A stretch of DNA of 64,000 nt, taken from assembly GCF_001653335.1 (NCBI RefSeq), contig NZ_CP015079.1, forward strand, positions 682,001 to 746,000. The letters are read 5' to 3'. Source of the stretch: Nocardioides dokdonensis FR1436. GTDB taxonomy: Bacteria > Actinomycetota > Actinomycetes > Propionibacteriales > Nocardioidaceae. A program made the position numbers and the translations under genes. This document shows, piece by piece, positions 8,060 through 15,828 of this stretch. The notes beneath the pieces are model-generated. The model was given only the letters and a program-made list of their open reading frames with translations, made no database searches and was not told where the DNA came from. Every line of letters begins with the position of its first letter. The stretch's first letter is position 1.

Positions 8060-10753
8060 TCAGCCCTCGGAGGCCGGGCGCAGGGTCAACGTGTCCGCGC
8101 CCGCGTCGTGGACGGCCCCCGAGCCGAAGAGCCACGGCAGGGTCTCGCCGCGCGCCCACAGGTCGGTCTGGTCGGTGTAGTGGCTGCTGGCCGGGTGCCC
8201 GGAGACGCCCGTCAGGTTGATCCAGCGCGAGGCGTCCCAGTCACCCGGGCTGGTGACCATCCGCATCGACGGCGCCGCGGTGACCGTGTAGCCCTCGGCA
8301 GCGTCCCAGGCGGTCGCGTCGACGATCGCCGCCCCGCCGCCCACACCCCAGCCGTCGCGGTTGAACAGCGCCTCCACCACGGCGACCCCGGACTCGCCCA
8401 GCGTGGCCGATCGCAGGTCCAGGCGGTGCAGGTGGCCCCAGGTCCAGTCGTCGGCGTCGCGGGCCTGGCGGCGCACCAGCTCGTCGGCGGCGGCGAGCAT
8501 CGCCACCTCGATCGTGTCGTCGCGCTGCTCGACCTCGTCGGTGGTGACGTCGTCCCACCACGGGTCGTCCGGCCGGTCGAGCAGGTCGGTGACCACGGCC
8601 ATCCAGCGCTGCCCGCCGTCGGCAGCGAGGTCCTCCGGCAGCTCGTCGTCGAAGACGCGGTCGAGCAGAGTGGCCCACACGACGTTGTAGTAGGCCGCCG
8701 CCGCCGAGTGCTCGCCCTCGGCGGGCTGGGTGAAGTCCCAGTCCCCCAGCAGCCGCTGCCCGTCGTCCTGGTAGCCCTCGGGCAGCCGCGCGCCGAGCAG
8801 GTGCGGCACCAGCACCGGGGCCATGGGGTTGCGGGTGTCGAGCTGCATCTCGAGCATGTCGGCGGCCGTGACCGGGCCGGCCTCCAGCCGCTCGGTCAGC
8901 AGCTCGCGGAGGCGTTCGGACCGGGCGCCGCGGTCCCAGTCGTCCGTGAGGAAGTAGGGGTAGGACCGGTCGACGACCGCCTGGTTGGCGGTCACCAGGA
9001 AGCCCTCCTCCGGGTCCAGGACGCTCGGCAGCGCGTCGAACGGCACGAAGGTGCCGGTCCAGTCGTTCTCGGGCAGCCACCCCGCCGACGGCACGGTGCC
9101 GTCGTTGCCGGACTTGCGGATCGGGATGCGCCCGGGGGCCTGGTACCCGATCCGGCCCGCGGTGTCGGCGTACACGAGGTTCTGCGCAGGGGCGTCGAAC
9201 TCCGAGGCGGCCGCGCGGAAGGAGTCCCAGTCGGAGGCCAGGTTCAGGGCCAGGATCGCGTCGGCGGTGGTGCCCGGCTCGAGCGCGGTCCACTTCAGGG
9301 CCACGGCCGCCTCCTCCTCGCCCAGGACCAGGCTGCCGGGGCGGCGGCTGGCGGCCTCGGCGACGTCGGAGAGCTGGTCGGCGACGTCGGAGACCAGCGG
9401 CCCGTGCCGGCCGGCGCGCACGGTGATCCGCACGTCCTGGCCCCCCTGCACGCGGATGACCTCCTCGCGGATCCGCAGCGGGCGCACCTCGCCGTCGTAC
9501 ACGGCGTCCTCGCCCCGGACCCGCTCGACGTAGAGGTCGGTGACGTCGGGGCCCAGGTTCGTGAAGCCCCAGGCGATGTCGGCGTTGTGCCCGATGATGA
9601 CGCCGGGCACCCCGGAGAAGGTGAAGCCGCTGACGTCGAGCGGGCAGGCCGGGCTGACGTCGCGGCAGTGCAGCCCCATCTGCATCCACACCCCGGGCAG
9701 GCTCGAGCCCAGGTGCGGGTCGTTGGCCAGCAGCGGGCTCCCGGTCTCGGTGAGGTCGCCGTCCACGACCCAGGAGTTCGAGCCGAGGCCCTCGCCGCGA
9801 CCGAGCCAGGCGGGCATCCGGGCCAGGCCGTCGCGCAGGTCGCGCAGCGCCGTGCGCTGGTCGGCGTCGAAGGCGGGGCGCATCGGGTTGCGGGTCTGGC
9901 CCTGCTGGGCGTCCTGCTCGTAGACCTGGTCGACGACCGCGCCCTGGGTCACGATCGGGGTGACCTCGCCGTAGGGGTAGCCCGGGAAGAGCTGGGCCGC
10001 GCGCTCCTCACCGACGGCGTCGGCGGTGAGCACCCGCTCGGCCTCGTCGTCCATGTTGCCGCGCAGGTCCCAGGCCATCGCCTTGAGCCAGGCCAACGAG
10101 TCCACGGGGGTCCAGTCCTCGGGCTGGTAGTCGAGGCCGCCGAGCCGCAGCACGGTGTACTCCAACGAGATGCTGGAGGTGCCCCGACCGTCCAGGTAGG
10201 CGTTCACCCCGTCGGCGTAGGCCTCCAGGAACGTCCGCGTGTCCGGGGTCAGCAGCGCGACCTCCTTCTCCGCCACCCGGCGCCACCCCATGGTGCGCAC
10301 GTAGGCGTCGCTCTCGACCGCGTCCTCGCCGAACAGCTCGGCCAGGCGGCCGGCGGTGGCGTGGCGGCGCACGTCCATCTCGAAGAACCGCTCCTGGGCG
10401 TGCACGTAGCCCTGACCGCGGGCCAGGTCGCTCATCGAGTCCGCGTAGAGCTGCGCGATGCCGTGCTCGTCACGGACCACCTCGACCTCACCGTCGAGCC
10501 CGGCGACCTCGATGGTGCCGCTGGTCTGCGGCAGCGGTCGGCGCACGAGGACCGTCGCGGTGAGCGCCAGGACCACCAGCGTCAGGGCGAGCGCGAGAGC
10601 GACGTAGACCGTCAGGCGCAGCGCGACCGGTCTCGTCCGGAAGCGCCGCCAGCCGCTGCCCAGGGCTGCGGCGACCGCACCGGCCGGGCCTCCGGGGGGC
10701 GGGGGGCCGTCGCCGGCGGCAGGGGCTGGGGTGTCGGTCATGGTGCCGGTCAT
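8060..10753 (-). CDS. Penicillin acylase family protein (Ntn hydrolase)
   Basis: An 897-residue protein from the ATG at 10753 (AGGGCAG upstream; another ATG lies 12 bp further in). One membrane helix at about residues 45-70 acts as signal anchor. The alpha-chain region carries RGQGYVHAQERFFEMD. The predicted autoproteolytic site is LGSNSWVVDG, which makes Ser325 the likely N-terminal nucleophile of the beta chain. ANDPHLG and SGVPGVIIGHN follow. The family hydrolyses amide bonds such as those in beta-lactams or acyl-homoserine lactones after self-processing outside the membrane. The actual substrate is unknown. The CIRCE-like element and the ruc-like gene lie just upstream on the other strand. 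Confidence 0.9.
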   Translation of the reverse strand: MTGTMTDTPAPAAGDGPPPPGGPAGAVAAALGSGWRRFRTRPVALRLTVYVALALALTLVVLALTATVLVRRPLPQTSGTIEVAGLDGEVEVVRDEHGIAQLYADSMSDLARGQGYVHAQERFFEMDVRRHATAGRLAELFGEDAVESDAYVRTMGWRRVAEKEVALLTPDTRTFLEAYADGVNAYLDGRGTSSISLEYTVLRLGGLDYQPEDWTPVDSLAWLKAMAWDLRGNMDDEAERVLTADAVGEERAAQLFPGYPYGEVTPIVTQGAVVDQVYEQDAQQGQTRNPMRPAFDADQRTALRDLRDGLARMPAWLGRGEGLGSNSWVVDGDLTETGSPLLANDPHLGSSLPGVWMQMGLHCRDVSPACPLDVSGFTFSGVPGVIIGHNADIAWGFTNLGPDVTDLYVERVRGEDAVYDGEVRPLRIREEVIRVQGGQDVRITVRAGRHGPLVSDVADQLSDVAEAASRRPGSLVLGEEEAAVALKWTALEPGTTADAILALNLASDWDSFRAAASEFDAPAQNLVYADTAGRIGYQAPGRIPIRKSGNDGTVPSAGWLPENDWTGTFVPFDALPSVLDPEEGFLVTANQAVVDRSYPYFLTDDWDRGARSERLRELLTERLEAGPVTAADMLEMQLDTRNPMAPVLVPHLLGARLPEGYQDDGQRLLGDWDFTQPAEGEHSAAAAYYNVVWATLLDRVFDDELPEDLAADGGQRWMAVVTDLLDRPDDPWWDDVTTDEVEQRDDTIEVAMLAAADELVRRQARDADDWTWGHLHRLDLRSATLGESGVAVVEALFNRDGWGVGGGAAIVDATAWDAAEGYTVTAAPSMRMVTSPGDWDASRWINLTGVSGHPASSHYTDQTDLWARGETLPWLFGSGAVHDAGADTLTLRPASEG

Positions 10754-10770
10754 TCTGCCCTGACGTAGGA

Positions 10771-10797
10771 TTGGCAGTCGTCGCGGCAGAGTGCCAG
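10771..10797. promoter_or_regulatory. CIRCE-like element (HrcA operator candidate)
   Basis: TTGGCAGTC, nine bases, then GAGTGCCAG. The CIRCE consensus is TTAGCACTC-N9-GAGTGCTAA, so the spacing is exact and most positions match. The two arms are complementary at 7 of 9 positions. It lies 91 bp before the ATG of the FmdB/Ruc-like gene and 18 bp before the start of the penicillin-acylase gene. In M. tuberculosis the orthologous gene Rv0991c is heat-inducible and HrcA-controlled, which supports the call. Confidence 0.65.
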
Positions 10798-10887
10798 TAC
10801 CCGCACGGCCCGGTCCCGGGTTCCGCTGCGACAGCCGCCCCATCCGTCCCACCAGCGCCCCCGGGCGCCACCTCCGCGGAGTGACGA

Positions 10888-11211
10888 ATGCCGACCTACC
10901 AGTACGCCTGCACCGAGTGCGGCCACGCCTTCGAGCAGTTCCAGAGCTTCTCCGACGACACGCTGACCACCTGCCCGGAGTGCCAGGGCAAGCTGCGCAA
11001 GCTCTTCAACGCCGTCGGCGTGGTCTTCAAGGGCTCGGGCTTCTACCGCACCGACAGCCGTCCCACACCCAGCGAGTCGGGCTCCTCGTCCAGCTCGTCG
11101 GCCAGCTCGTCGGCCAGTTCATCGGCCAGCACCTCGGCAGCGCCGGCCAAGGCGTCCAGCACCAGCGCGAGCACCACCGGCTCGTCGAGCAGCAGCACCG
11201 CCGCGTCCTGA
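10888..11211 (+). CDS. FmdB-family zinc-ribbon protein, Ruc-like redox chaperone
   Basis: A 107-residue protein. The N-terminal zinc ribbon has cysteines 8, 11, 29 and 32 in two CxxC pairs. It is followed by the highly conserved segment KLRKLFNAVGVVFKGSGFY. From about residue 60 to the end the protein is an almost pure Ser/Ala/Thr tail and should be disordered. This is the layout of M. tuberculosis Rv0991c (Ruc), a redox-regulated chaperone that is activated when its zinc cysteines oxidise. Gene order supports orthology, since the cyclo-ligase, glp, rimJ and mscL genes are close by as in mycobacteria. A CIRCE-like box upstream suggests HrcA heat-shock control. Chaperone activity is inferred from the relative. 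Confidence 0.8.
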   Translation: MPTYQYACTECGHAFEQFQSFSDDTLTTCPECQGKLRKLFNAVGVVFKGSGFYRTDSRPTPSESGSSSSSSASSSASSSASTSAAPAKASSTSASTTGSSSSSTAAS

Positions 11212-11276
11212 GCGGCCCGGCCGAAGGGCTGTGGAGGGCCTCGGCGCAGTCGCGCCGGGACCTCTAGCCTCGCCGG

Positions 11277-11945
11277 ATGCTGTCCGCCGACCCCCGCCGC
11301 CCCGACCCACCGCTGACCCGGCTGCGCCGCGCCGCCCACGGCGTACGCCGCTCCGTGCTGGCCCGGCGTCGCCTGCTGGCCGCGCTCCTCACGGCCGTCG
11401 CGGTGACCGCTGGGCTGCGCGCGGCGAGCGCCCCGGCTCCCGCGACCGTGGCAGTCACGGTGGCCGCGCACGACCTGCCCGGCGGGGTGGTGGTCGGGAC
11501 CGACGACGTCACGACGTCCCGGTTCGCGCCCGGCAGCGTGCCCGACGACCTGGTCGAGCAACCCGTCGGGCGACTGCTGGCGGCGCCGCTGACCCGCGGC
11601 GAACCGGTCAGCAGCGCCCGCCTGGTCGGCCCCTCGCTCTCGACCTCAGCACCCGCGGGGGTGCAGGCGATGCCGGTGCGGCTGCCCGATCCCGCGACCG
11701 CGGCGCTGCTGCGGGTCGGCGACCGGGTGGACCTGGTGTCGACCGACCCGGCCGAGGGCGGCTCCCGGGTGCTGGCCTACCGCGTCGCGGTGCTGGCCCT
11801 GCCCGGGCCCTCCGGCCAGAGACTCGGCGCCGCGGCGACCGGCCTGGGCGGGCAGGTGGTGGTGCTCGGCGTCGACGTCGCAGCCGTCCCCAGCATCAGC
11901 GATGCGGCGGCGCGGACTTTACTGTCCTACGTCTGGTCCCGGTAA
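11277..11945 (+). CDS. SAF-domain protein, CpaB/RcpC-like
   Basis: A 222-residue protein. It has a basic N-terminus and one membrane helix at about residues 37-55 (RLLAALLTAVAVTAGL). An SAF domain follows (VTVAAHDLPGGVVVGTDDVT) and then an RcpC-like beta region (LLRVGDRVDLVSTDP). This matches CpaB/RcpC proteins, which line or anchor Flp/Tad pilus assemblies. No other tad genes are present, so a pilus role is not supported locally. The start is the ATG at 11277. It is followed 50 bp later by mscL and may share its transcript. Confidence 0.75.
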   Translation: MLSADPRRPDPPLTRLRRAAHGVRRSVLARRRLLAALLTAVAVTAGLRAASAPAPATVAVTVAAHDLPGGVVVGTDDVTTSRFAPGSVPDDLVEQPVGRLLAAPLTRGEPVSSARLVGPSLSTSAPAGVQAMPVRLPDPATAALLRVGDRVDLVSTDPAEGGSRVLAYRVAVLALPGPSGQRLGAAATGLGGQVVVLGVDVAAVPSISDAAARTLLSYVWSR

Positions 11946-11995
11946 GGTCCAAGCGGCCCGGACGGGTCGAACAGCAGGTGAAAGGACCTAGAACC

Positions 11996-12361
11996 ATGGG
12001 TGGTTTCAAGAGCTTCGTGCTCCGTGGCAACCTCGTCGACCTCGCGGTCGCCGTCATCATCGGCACCGCCTTCGGAGCCGTCGTGACGACCTTCACGAAC
12101 TGGCTGACCGACAAGCTGCCGAAGAGCGCCGACAAGTACTTCTCCAACGTGGAGAACTCGTTCGGCGCCTTCATGAACGCGGTGATCTCGTTCCTGATCC
12201 TGGCCGCCGTCGTCTACTTCCTCGTCGTGCTGCCCTACACCAAGGCCAAGGAGAAGTACTTCCCCAGCCCGGATCCCGGCACCCCCGAGGACACCGTGCT
12301 GCTGCGCCAGATCCGCGACGCGCTGCTCACCGGTCAGGGTCAGGCGCCCCCGACCGTGTGA
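11996..12361 (+). CDS. mscL: Large-conductance mechanosensitive channel MscL
   Basis: A 121-residue protein. The amphipathic N-terminal helix MGGFKSFVLRGNLVDLAV runs into the pore helix VIIGTAFGAVVTTF. A second helix AVISFLILAAVVYFLVVLP and a charged C-terminal bundle follow. Length and topology are standard for MscL, a homopentamer that opens under membrane tension to release solutes during hypo-osmotic shock. AAAGGA provides the ribosome site about 10 bases before the ATG. A longer in-frame extension covering the SAF gene is rejected. Its place beside the ruc-like gene mirrors the Rv0985c neighbourhood. Confidence 0.97.
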   Translation: MGGFKSFVLRGNLVDLAVAVIIGTAFGAVVTTFTNWLTDKLPKSADKYFSNVENSFGAFMNAVISFLILAAVVYFLVVLPYTKAKEKYFPSPDPGTPEDTVLLRQIRDALLTGQGQAPPTV

Positions 12362-12362
12362 G

Positions 12363-12536
12363 TCAGTGGCCCCCGTGGTGCGGGGGCACCTGCGCCTTGA
12401 GCCACGCATCGGTGTCAGCCGCGCGGGCCTCTTCCGGCGCCCGTTCGTCGCTCGTCGTCTCGGGCAGCGCGTCGCCGAAGACCTCGGCCAACCGGCGGCG
12501 TCGCTGCCACTCGGTCTCGCGCTCGGGGTCGCTCAC
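12363..12536 (-). CDS. Small charged hypothetical protein
   Basis: A 57-residue reading frame from a GTG that overlaps the stop codon of the LCP gene by 4 bp (GTGA). Its stop lies 2 bp from the mscL stop. The protein is highly charged: an Arg-rich helix (WQRRRRLAEVFG) is followed by an acidic middle, with no membrane segment. The coupled start, absence of any alternative gene and protein-like composition support it as real. The function is unknown. Co-expression with an LCP ligase suggests an envelope link, but this is only context. Confidence 0.6.
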   Translation of the reverse strand: MSDPERETEWQRRRRLAEVFGDALPETTSDERAPEEARAADTDAWLKAQVPPHHGGH

Positions 12537-13765
12537 GTCGTGCACAGCCCGGCGGCCTCGAGCGCCTCGTCGCTGGCCAGGCCACCGCTGCCGTCTCCCC
12601 CACCACTGCCGCTGCCGGAGCTGTCGCCCCCGCCGGACGAGGACCCGGGGACCTTGCCGGCGCTGATCACGTCGCTGCGCAGCCGCCGGCTCAGCGGCTC
12701 GTCCTTCTTGAGCGTGTTCCAGACCCCGGCGGCGTCGTCGGTCCACACCAGCTTGTTGGGGTCCTGGGGGTCGACGGTGTTCGGGATGGTCATGAACTGG
12801 ATCTTGTCGGCACCGATGCCCCGGAACTCGTAGCCCAGCTTGGCGATCTCCACCAGGTTGCCCAGGTCCTCGTCGAGGGTCAGCGACTCGGTCGCGGCCT
12901 CGAGGAACTTGAGCAGCCGGTCGGGCCGCGCCATGGTGTCGGAGGAGAGCACGGTGCTGACCATGGAGGCGATGAACGCCTGCTGGCGCTTCATCCGGCC
13001 GATGTCGGAGCCACCGGAGAGCGCGTAGCGCTCGCGGACGTAGTTCAGAGCCTGGATGCCCTCGAGCTTGCGGGTGCCGGCCTCGAGGTAGATGCCGTGC
13101 GCTCGGTCGTCGATGGTCTCGGGGATGCACACCTCGACACCGCCGACGGCGTCGACCATGCCCTGGAAGCCCTCGAAGTCGACGACCACGAAGTGGTCGA
13201 GGCGGATGCCGGAGAGCTCCTCGAACTGCTGGATCGTGCAGGCCGGCCCCGCGAGCTGGAAGGCCTCGTTCCACATCTGGTAGCCCTCGGCCGGGATCTC
13301 GGCGCCGTCCTCGGTGCGGCACGTCGGACGGTCGACCATCGAGTCCCGGGGGATGCTCACGCCGTACGCCCGCTCGCGGTCGGCCGAGAGGTGCAGCAGC
13401 AGGGTCGTGTCCGACCGCTCGCCGTCACCGGTGAGCCCGTCGATGTTGTTGACGTCGCCCTCACGGCTGTCCGAGCCCATCACCAGGACGTTGAGCGGCT
13501 CCTGCGGTCCGGCCACCTCGACCTTGTCGGGCCGCTCGCCCACGAGCTGGTCGTCGATGTCGAGCACGGTGAGGTTGCCGCTGTAGTGCCGGTAGAGGTA
13601 GGTGACCCCGAGGCCGGCGACCATCCCGAGCACCACCAACGAGGCCACGAGCACCTTGGCCACGGTGTGCGAGCGGCGCGGCTTGGCCCGGCGGCGACCG
13701 GCACGGGCGCCTGCGGGTGACGGGGTCGCCACCTCGCCCGGCGGCGTCGGGTCGGCGTGGGTCAC
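12533..13765 (-). CDS. LytR-CpsA-Psr (LCP) family protein
   Basis: A 410-residue protein. A basic cytoplasmic N-terminus precedes a membrane helix at about residues 36-57. The extracellular LCP domain has VLVMGSDSREG, the arginine-rich GVSIPRDSMVD and RLDHFVVVDFEGF, then a long polar tail ending in a Gly/Ser-rich stretch. LCP proteins transfer lipid-linked glycans to peptidoglycan (teichoic acid, arabinogalactan or capsule, according to species). The catalytic Arg and Asp positions appear intact. A short charged protein gene is translationally coupled downstream. The exact glycan handled here is not indicated by neighbours. Confidence 0.92.
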   Translation of the reverse strand: MTHADPTPPGEVATPSPAGARAGRRRAKPRRSHTVAKVLVASLVVLGMVAGLGVTYLYRHYSGNLTVLDIDDQLVGERPDKVEVAGPQEPLNVLVMGSDSREGDVNNIDGLTGDGERSDTTLLLHLSADRERAYGVSIPRDSMVDRPTCRTEDGAEIPAEGYQMWNEAFQLAGPACTIQQFEELSGIRLDHFVVVDFEGFQGMVDAVGGVEVCIPETIDDRAHGIYLEAGTRKLEGIQALNYVRERYALSGGSDIGRMKRQQAFIASMVSTVLSSDTMARPDRLLKFLEAATESLTLDEDLGNLVEIAKLGYEFRGIGADKIQFMTIPNTVDPQDPNKLVWTDDAAGVWNTLKKDEPLSRRLRSDVISAGKVPGSSSGGGDSSGSGSGGGDGSGGLASDEALEAAGLCTT

Positions 13766-13958
13766 TGCTCACCTCGGTCAGGGATGGAAGGGCGCTGCGC
13801 GCCCGAACTCCGATTGTGCGGCGTGCCCGGCGCCTCCTCCAACTCTGCTCAGCACTCTCTCAGGGGCCTCCGCCGCCACGACCGACCGACGCACCGCTCA
13901 CCCGTCACGCGGCCCCGCGTGCGGCGCCAGGGCGTTCTGCTGACAAAATGTCCCCGCA

Positions 13959-14031
13959 GCCCCAGTAGCTCAGCGGATAGAGCAGCCGCCTCCTAAGCGA
14001 AAGGTCGCAGGTTCGACTCCTGCCTGGGGCA
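13959..14031 (+). tRNA. tRNA-Arg(CCT)
   Basis: A 73-nt cloverleaf without encoded CCA. The acceptor GCCCCAG/CTGGGGC, D-stem GCTC/GAGC and T-stem GCAGG/CCTGC are all perfect. The anticodon loop CTCCTAA gives anticodon CCT, which reads AGG. The anticodon stem is odd: GCCGC faces GCGAA, so only the three pairs nearest the loop form and the lower two are G-A and C-A mismatches. An opposing reading frame overlaps its 3' half. Confidence 0.9.
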
Positions 14032-14562
14032 CCGCCCAGCCGTGGGCACTCGCCCCAGGAAGGCCACCAGACGATCACTGGGGCCGGCCCTGCCGGGGAC
14101 GTCGACCGGGGCGGCGAAGCTCTCCCCCCTCGTGTCGTCGTCGAGGGCGGCCGAGACGAGCGTGAGGACGTCGTCGGCGAGCTCCGCGGGGATGCGGTGG
14201 TCGGGGTCGCGGGCCGCGCCGACGTCCCAGGCGTGCGTCGTCAGCTCCACGGTGCCCGCTGTCGCCGCGCTCTCGACCCAGGTCGCCTCGGCTGCGACGG
14301 AGAAGGCGTGCGCCAGCTCCGCCCACCGCTGCTCCACCAGCGCCACGGGGTCCGGGGCGCTGGTCCGCGGTGGCTGCGGCATCGCGAGCACCCCCGTCTC
14401 GAGCAGCCCCGTCAGGGCGTCGATGACGTCCGCGAGGTGCACGACCACCGTCCCCGCATCCCACTCCGCACACGGCGTCGGCCGCCGGAGGTCGTCGTCG
14501 CCCAGCTCCGAGAGGACGCCACGCGCGTAGTCGGAGGCTCGACCGAACAGCTCGGTGCTCAT
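13993..14562 (-). CDS. TIGR03086-type DinB-like metal-binding protein, end overlaps tRNA
   Basis: A 189-residue protein from the ATG at 14562, which overlaps the upstream stop by 4 bp (ATGA). The N-terminal four-helix domain resembles the mycothiol-dependent maleylpyruvate isomerase/TIGR03086 group: PTPCAEWDAGTVVVHL, then a mid-protein ELTTHAWDVGAA with the expected metal-ligand His. The last 13 or so residues (PRQESNLRPFA) are read through the antisense of tRNA-Arg, so the original stop codon seems to have been lost. It is coupled to an ArsR-SRPBCC gene and is probably part of the same response. The substrate is unknown. Confidence 0.75.
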   Translation of the reverse strand: MSTELFGRASDYARGVLSELGDDDLRRPTPCAEWDAGTVVVHLADVIDALTGLLETGVLAMPQPPRTSAPDPVALVEQRWAELAHAFSVAAEATWVESAATAGTVELTTHAWDVGAARDPDHRIPAELADDVLTLVSAALDDDTRGESFAAPVDVPGRAGPSDRLVAFLGRVPTAGRCPRQESNLRPFA

Positions 14563-15341
14563 GCGTGCGATCCCTCCGGCATGGTCCACGGCGCGGTGGG
14601 CAGCACGTCCCCCGTCTCCAGCAGCGACTTGAGGTTGGCCAGCACCGCCGGCCAGCCGCGCGAGATCCCGTTCAGCATCTCGGCGTTCGGGAGGTTCTCG
14701 TGGGTCACCGTCAGCCGCACGATGTCGTCATGGGGCTCGATGGCGAACGTCACGACGGACGCACCGTCCGGCCGGTGCTCCTCGGAGTCCTCGAACGTGA
14801 TCACGAGCCGGGTGGGCGGCTCGGCCGCGAGCACCCTGCCGGTGACGTCGACGGCGCCGGAGCCGTCGGCCCGTCGGTGCTCCCAGGGTGAACCGGGCTG
14901 CCAGTCGGACACGTTGGCGTGCCCCCAGTAGCGCGCGGTCAGGTCGGCGTCGGTCAAGGCCCGCCACACGTCCTCACCGCTCGCACGGATGTAGGTGACG
15001 TAGACGTATGTGGGCACGGACGTCGTGGTCTCGGTCATGGCGTGCTCCTCTGCTCGATGCTTGATGGCGCTGATCGCGGCCAGTCGGGGTGCCTCGTACG
15101 CCGCGATCCAGCGCTCTCCTATCTCGTGGATCGGTACCGGGTTGAGGTAGTGCAGGCGCTCCCGCCCCTGCCGCACCACGGTGACCAGCTGGGCCTCTGC
15201 CAGTAGGTCGAGATGCTGCGTCGCCGCTTGGCGTGTCATCTCGAGGCTGCCGCAGAGCTCCGTGAGCGTCTGCCCGTTGCGACGCCGGAGCCACCCGACG
15301 GGTGAAGCGCACGCCGGGCACGCGCGCCAGCGTGGCGGCAT
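14559..15341 (-). CDS. ArsR-type HTH fused to SRPBCC domain, N-terminus degenerate
   Basis: A 260-residue frame. About residues 19-100 are an ArsR winged helix (TLTELCGSLEMTRQAATQHL). About 102-250 are an AHSA1/SRPBCC domain (TYVYVTYIRASGEDVWRALT, ARYWGHANVSDW). Such fusions are common actinobacterial repressors of adjacent genes. The usual first helix with its ADPTRR-type motif is missing. In its place is an improbable stretch, PPRWRACPACASPVG, that abuts the start of the divergent gene, while another frame reads FTRR at this point. I suspect a small deletion or frameshift. The SRPBCC part might still be made from an internal ATG at residue 102. Confidence 0.7.
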   Translation of the reverse strand: MPPRWRACPACASPVGWLRRRNGQTLTELCGSLEMTRQAATQHLDLLAEAQLVTVVRQGRERLHYLNPVPIHEIGERWIAAYEAPRLAAISAIKHRAEEHAMTETTTSVPTYVYVTYIRASGEDVWRALTDADLTARYWGHANVSDWQPGSPWEHRRADGSGAVDVTGRVLAAEPPTRLVITFEDSEEHRPDGASVVTFAIEPHDDIVRLTVTHENLPNAEMLNGISRGWPAVLANLKSLLETGDVLPTAPWTMPEGSHA

Positions 15342-15801
15342 GCAGACCTTCCTGCCCTACGCCGACTTCGCCCGGTCGGCGCAGGTCCTCGATGCCAAGC
15401 GGCTCGGCAAGCAGCGCGTCGAGTGCCTGCAGGTCGTCCGCGGTCTGACCGTCGAGGGCTACGGCTGGCGCCGCCACCCCGCGGTGCTGATGTGGCGGGG
15501 CCACCTCGAGGCGTTGGGTCGCTACTCCCTGACGTGCTGCGAGGTGTGGGTGGCCGAGGGGCGCGCCGACACCGTCGCCGCCACGCTCCGCGCCGACCTG
15601 GCCGCGGCCGGGGTCACCGAGGTGCGCGACCAGGCCGGGCTCGAGACCGTCGGCGCCCTACCGGCGTGGCTCGGCGACGAGGCGTTCCACCTCAGCCACC
15701 GCTCCGCGCTGGTCCGCAAGGACCCCGACCACTACCGCCCGCTGTTCCCCGACGTGCCCGACGACCTGCCCTACGTCTGGCCCACGCACGCAGCGGACTG
15801 A
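15340..15801 (+). CDS. MSMEG_6728-family protein
   Basis: A 153-residue protein starting MQTFLPYADFARSAQVLD, then RLGKQRVECLQVVRGLT and YGWRRHPAVLMWRGHLEAL. These blocks are characteristic of the small MSMEG_6728 family, which resembles pyrimidine-dimer glycosylase-like proteins. The C-terminal part has LSHRSALVRKDPDHYRPLFP, also conserved. The biochemical function is not established. The ATG lies within two bases of the ATG of the opposing ArsR-type frame, so there is no room for a normal divergent promoter; this may reflect a rearrangement on the ArsR side. Confidence 0.8.
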   Translation: MQTFLPYADFARSAQVLDAKRLGKQRVECLQVVRGLTVEGYGWRRHPAVLMWRGHLEALGRYSLTCCEVWVAEGRADTVAATLRADLAAAGVTEVRDQAGLETVGALPAWLGDEAFHLSHRSALVRKDPDHYRPLFPDVPDDLPYVWPTHAAD

Positions 15802-15828
15802 CCCCGGCAGTCCGCGGACCAGCGCGCC

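Noticed and set aside
8108..10768. An 886-codon plus-strand frame opposite the penicillin acylase gene
   Set aside because: Antisense shadow; the minus strand carries full Ntn-hydrolase motifs.
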